Source: Acetobacterium sp. (GTDB taxonomy: Bacteria; Bacillota; Clostridia; Eubacteriales; Eubacteriaceae). From it: a DNA stretch of 5,946 bases. This document shows, in pieces, positions 5,931-5,946 of the stretch (position 1 is the first letter of the stretch; each line of letters begins with the position of its first letter). The position numbers and the translations under genes were made by a program. Under the pieces are notes generated by a model. It did no database searches, was not told where the DNA came from, and saw only the letters and a list, made by a program, of their open reading frames with translations. The stretch covers positions 1-5,946 of the forward strand of contig JAKLQL010000345.1 in NCBI GenBank assembly GCA_022013395.1, written 5' to 3'.

Positions 5931-5944
5931 TGCTTGTAGTTGGC
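5917..5944. repeat. Small hairpin at the window edge, sharing bases with the long palindrome
   Basis: GCCAA (5917-5921) pairs with TTGGC (5940-5944), and ACAAGC (5924-5929) pairs with GCTTGT (5932-5937), with a 2x2 internal loop and a very short loop. The bases at 5924-5929 also form the outer stem of the longer inverted repeat, so the two foldings exclude each other. It may continue past the window edge. Confidence 0.45.
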
Positions 5945-5946
5945 GA

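Larger units (their letters stand above)
5764..5946. other. Non-coding region upstream of cbiQ
   Basis: These 183 bases hold the cbiQ ribosome site and the nested inverted repeats. Minus-strand frames entering from the edge close within about 70 nt with no recognisable protein tail. I see no conserved cobalamin-riboswitch box and no clear promoter. It is either an intergenic gap inside a longer cbiMNQO operon or the leader of this one. Confidence 0.6.

Noticed and set aside
5764..5946. Cobalamin riboswitch upstream of the cobalt transporter
   Set aside because: Expected from function, but I could not find the conserved B12-box or the GCCACTG-type core on the minus strand. The palindromes do not resemble the cobalamin aptamer. 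It may lie upstream of cbiM outside the window.
5785..5946. Tail of an upstream gene such as cbiN on the minus strand
   Set aside because: Two frames are open at the edge but stop within about 70 nt inside the inverted repeat, and the peptides show no membrane helix or known C-terminus.

Overview
The window reads almost entirely from the minus strand. It holds a compact biosynthetic operon that links cobalt uptake to the first steps of corrinoid and siroheme synthesis. In transcription order (high to low coordinates) the genes are cbiQ (cobalt transporter membrane subunit), cbiO (its ATPase), hemA (glutamyl-tRNA reductase), a stand-alone precorrin-2 dehydrogenase (SirC / CysG N-terminal type), and one very long open frame that joins HemC, CobA and HemD. 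That last frame begins at 2376 and is still open at base 1. I translated it codon by codon and found no stop in at least 792 codons, so porphobilinogen deaminase, uroporphyrinogen-III C-methyltransferase and uroporphyrinogen-III synthase appear to be one polypeptide. Only the extreme C-terminus of the HemD part lies outside the window.

Together the genes form a pathway. CbiQ/CbiO import Co(II). HemA starts tetrapyrrole synthesis by the C5 route from glutamyl-tRNA. HemC polymerises porphobilinogen to hydroxymethylbilane, HemD closes and inverts it to uroporphyrinogen III, CobA methylates that to precorrin-2, and the dehydrogenase oxidises it to sirohydrochlorin. Sirohydrochlorin is the branch point to anaerobic cobalamin and siroheme. 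No hemE or other haem-branch gene is visible, so the operon looks committed to corrinoid/siroheme. HemB and HemL (porphobilinogen synthase and glutamate-1-semialdehyde aminotransferase) are absent and would be expected just beyond base 1. The substrate-binding CbiM/CbiN subunits would be expected beyond base 5946. Both expectations are inference.

The layout is tight: cbiQ/cbiO overlap by 8 nt, cbiO/hemA by 32 nt and hemA/sirC by 23 nt, and an 18-nt gap precedes the fusion gene. Every start has a Shine-Dalgarno sequence, very strong at hemA, which suggests translational coupling. The only non-coding stretch is 5764-5946, upstream of cbiQ. It carries a long imperfect palindrome plus a second hairpin that shares bases with it, and no recognisable promoter or cobalamin riboswitch.

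The early C5 pathway plus a CbiMNQO-type importer, purine-rich ribosome binding sites and moderate GC suggest an anaerobic Firmicute of the Clostridia. A corrinoid-dependent acetogen of the Acetobacterium/Eubacterium type would fit, but this is an impression from gene content and not a proven assignment.
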